Shown here: piece by piece, positions 4,696 to 6,284 of the stretch
How the letters are laid out: each line of letters opens with the position of its first letter
Numbering within the stretch: the first letter of the stretch is position 1
Source: Candidatus Gastranaerophilales bacterium
GTDB taxonomy: Bacteria; Cyanobacteriota; Vampirovibrionia; Gastranaerophilales; Gastranaerophilaceae
Reading direction: 5' to 3'
Assembly: GCA_905235825.1 (NCBI GenBank)
Contig: CAJONH010000083.1
Coordinates: 1 to 6,284, forward strand
Length of the DNA: 6,284 bases
Program-made: the position numbers and the translations under genes
The notes under the pieces: model-generated
Seen by the model: the letters and a program-made list of their open reading frames with translations, nothing else
Told to the model about the DNA's origin: nothing
The model's database searches: none

Positions 4696-5354
4696 TCATC
4701 GTCTTTTATTTCAAAATTCGTTACTTTGGGCAGATGTAAACTGTATATAGGGGCTAAAACTCTTATAATTATTGTAAAAATAATAGGTAAAAATATGCAG
4801 GTCATCTCGTTAACTCCGAATTTATGCATATAATAAAACATTGAAGCACCTATAATAGCCGCAACGGCATATATATCCTTATAAAGAACAAACGGAATTT
4901 TTTTTGCAAGAATATCGCGCATCATTCCGCCGCCTATACCGGTTATAACTCCGACAAAAATACATAAAAACGCTTTATCTCCGTATCCGTGAACAATTGC
5001 CGTATTTGCCCCCGTAACGGCAAAAATTCCGAGTCCTATTGCATCAAAAAAGTTTATTATTTCACTAAAAAAACTCCTGCTTTTTTTAAAACGAAGTCTT
5101 AATGTTCTTACGGCAATAAAAGATATACATGACGTAATAAATGCAATAATAACATATACCGGATTTTGAAACATAAAAGGCGGTTCAATTCCAAGAATAA
5201 TATCTCTTACGGCACCGCCGCCGACAGCAGTTATTACACCCAGAACTATTATTCCGAAAATATCAAATCCTTTTTTTATTGCAACAATTGCACCTGTTAC
5301 CGCAAATGCAATTATACCTGCAGATTCTATTAACGTTATCAATCCCGTATTCAT
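4692..5354 (-). CDS. UPF0126/TRIC-family membrane channel or transporter (YadS/YicG-like)
   Basis: A polytopic inner-membrane protein of 220 residues with about seven transmembrane helices in two homologous halves. The repeats align as SAGIIAFAVTGAIVAIKKG (11-29) with AIGLGIFAVTGANTAIVHG (105-123), and GGGAVRD (45-51) with GGGMMRD (141-147), which is diagnostic of the UPF0126 domain duplicated in bacterial TRIC proteins. Bacterial members form trimeric monovalent-cation channels, and some (YicG type) have been linked to glycine transport. Substrate cannot be decided here. The C-terminus is short and acidic (EIKDDD). The 3' end overlaps the mutL stop by four bases with no terminator between. 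A TATAAT box ends exactly seven bases before ATG 5354 and no Shine-Dalgarno is present, suggesting leaderless translation, unless it is co-transcribed from the gene 44 bases upstream. Confidence 0.93.
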   Translation of the reverse strand: MNTGLITLIESAGIIAFAVTGAIVAIKKGFDIFGIIVLGVITAVGGGAVRDIILGIEPPFMFQNPVYVIIAFITSCISFIAVRTLRLRFKKSRSFFSEIINFFDAIGLGIFAVTGANTAIVHGYGDKAFLCIFVGVITGIGGGMMRDILAKKIPFVLYKDIYAVAAIIGASMFYYMHKFGVNEMTCIFLPIIFTIIIRVLAPIYSLHLPKVTNFEIKDDD

Positions 5355-5361
5355 ACTTAAA

Positions 5362-5389
5362 ATTATATAGAATAAAAATTTAACGGCAA
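5362..5389 (-). promoter_or_regulatory. Promoter abutting the UPF0126/TRIC gene
   Basis: On the leftward strand a perfect TATAAT (5367-5362) is preceded, 16 bases away, by TTGCCG (5389-5384), a 4-of-6 match to the -35 box. Seven bases (TTTAAGT) separate it from the ATG, so the predicted transcription start is the A of the start codon. Confidence 0.5.
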
Positions 5390-5398
5390 ATAATTTGT

Positions 5399-5863
5399 TT
5401 ATTTTTTTACACCCGTATTTTCCGCTATAAACTGCCTTGATAAATTTGTATCTTCGGGCTTAATATATGAATAATAACCTTTTGTATATCCTATTAAAGC
5501 ACCTGATGTTCCCATTATAACATCTGAGCCGGTCAGACATCTTTCCACTTCTTTTGCAACAGCTTCTTCCAAATCATCATTTGAATTAAGTATCTTTTTG
5601 ACATCAATGGATTTAGCCGTCTTGCCGAATATTGCTCTTGAAGCAAACAAACCTGCTGCAAGAGCAGCAATTGCAATAACGGAGGCTTTTTGTCTTGCTT
5701 TATCAAGTTTTTCATTTCTGTTATTTATAAATTTATCTGCATTTTCTTTTGTAGTTAAAACATTCTTTCTCTTTTTCGTATCGTAGTCATATAAACTTAC
5801 TACTTCTTTTCCGCTGCTTTGAACATATTTTACAACCGGTTCTCGATTTCCAATACTAAACAT
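5399..5863 (-). CDS. Unrecognised single-pass membrane protein
   Basis: I do not recognise this 154-residue protein. Residues 1-60 are hydrophilic and become strongly charged (KKRKN, NNRNEKLDKARQK). Residues 61-79 (SVIAIAALAAGLFASRAIF) form one clear, alanine-rich transmembrane helix. Residues 80-113 are soluble and acidic in the middle (NDDLEEAVAKEVE), then a glycine-rich hydrophobic stretch (114-128) could be a short second helix. The tail is polar. With positive charges before the helix, the N-terminus is probably cytoplasmic. AGGAG (5876-5880) precedes ATG 5863 by 12 bases, a rather long spacing. It lies 44 bases upstream of the UPF0126/TRIC gene on the same strand, with no terminator between, so co-transcription is likely. 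The small frames at 5533-5715 and 5598-5786 are shadows. A real gene is likely; the function is unknown. Confidence 0.65.
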   Translation of the reverse strand: MFSIGNREPVVKYVQSSGKEVVSLYDYDTKKRKNVLTTKENADKFINNRNEKLDKARQKASVIAIAALAAGLFASRAIFGKTAKSIDVKKILNSNDDLEEAVAKEVERCLTGSDVIMGTSGALIGYTKGYYSYIKPEDTNLSRQFIAENTGVKK

Positions 5864-5880
5864 TACAATAATCTTCTCCT

Positions 5881-6284
5881 TACATTCACTGATATATATT
5901 TAATATTCTTGAAACGTTGAAATTGTTAATTTAAAGCCAATTGTTATGATTTATTTACAATTAATTTTTTGCATTTCTGCAAACATGGGCAGTCTAAAAA
6001 GTCTAATTTTAAAATATTAAGAAATATTAATCACTGTATAGCTCTATTTACAGGCATTTTGAGATTTTTTGGTTTATTTTTGATTAAAACGGGCAATTAT
6101 ATAATAGATATATATTTTATATATATGTAGATAATAAAACAATACGAAAAATCTAAAATAAAATCTACAATACGAAAATAATTAATTCACATATCACACA
6201 CACTGTTTACATATATATCATACTTACCTTATTTTACTACCTTACTAACACACGAGAAATTGCAAAAGATTTCAGAGGAACCGA
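5881..6284. other. AT-rich non-coding stretch with small repeats
   Basis: No gene is supported in these 404 bases. What is visible: AATTGTTA twice (5922-5929 and 5939-5946); a hairpin TTTGCA-TTTC-TGCAAA (5968-5983); a rightward TATAAT (6100-6105) without a good -35 box; a long TA-alternating palindromic tract (about 6108-6126); a direct repeat CAATACGAAAA (6140-6150 and 6168-6178); and AGAGGA (6274-6279), which could be the ribosome binding site of a rightward gene starting just past the edge. The stretch presumably includes the leader of the leftward gene at 5863. Confidence 0.5.

Noticed and set aside
5533..5786. Open frames 5533-5715 (leftward) and 5598-5786 (rightward)
   Set aside because: Both overlap the membrane-protein gene at 5399-5863 in other frames. 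Their compositions are those of frame shadows.
6157..6284. Possible rightward coding frame ending REIAKDFRGT at the right edge
   Set aside because: The frame is open back to 6157 but has no ATG, GTG or TTG start and poor upstream residue composition. It cannot be called without the sequence beyond the edge.

Overview
The window is AT-rich bacterial DNA (roughly 30% G+C by eye). It holds eight protein-coding loci, two of which look broken or incomplete, and there is no rRNA, tRNA or CRISPR array that I can see. The short four-cysteine ribosomal protein L28, the endonuclease-type MutL and the very AT-rich codon use suggest a low-GC anaerobe. The DQHI form of the MutL metal-binding motif is, from memory, a cyanobacterial-style variant, so a non-photosynthetic cyanobacterial relative (Vampirovibrionia/Gastranaerophilales) is my best guess. 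Clostridia or another low-GC lineage cannot be excluded.

Left part (1-1432), accessory in character. A leftward gene fragment at 1-234 starts like a TupA-like ATP-grasp polysaccharide enzyme, but loses family similarity where a G+C-richer, REP-like palindrome begins. A dyad-rich intergenic region follows. It carries an extended -10 promoter under an inverted repeat and two operator-like sites 21 bp apart, and it leads to a small XRE-family repressor (413-721). Convergent with the repressor is a HEPN/MNT toxin-antitoxin pair (hepT-mntA type). The nucleotidyltransferase antitoxin (728-1023) has a one-base frameshift in a run of seven A, and the HEPN partner (1016-1432) has Asn where the catalytic His of the R-x4-H-x-Y motif belongs. 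This looks like a module whose toxin was disarmed and whose antitoxin then decayed, or one that has been repurposed or is slippage-controlled.

Middle part (1433-2925). rpmB (L28) ends in an overlapping terminator shared with a small leftward two-helix membrane protein of unknown function (1814-2095). A divergent, dyad-containing intergenic region leads to a pentapeptide-repeat protein with a strongly acidic tail (2334-2852), closed by a strong bidirectional terminator.

Right part (2926-6284), more housekeeping-like. mutL (2926-4695) starts only 18 bases past that terminator, possibly from a leaderless or near-leaderless transcript. It runs tail to tail, with overlapping stop codons, into a UPF0126/TRIC-family membrane channel or transporter (4692-5354, leftward) whose -10 box also sits exactly at leaderless distance. 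Upstream of it lies an unrecognised single-pass membrane protein (5399-5863, leftward). The last 420 bases are AT-rich with small repeats and no gene that I can support.
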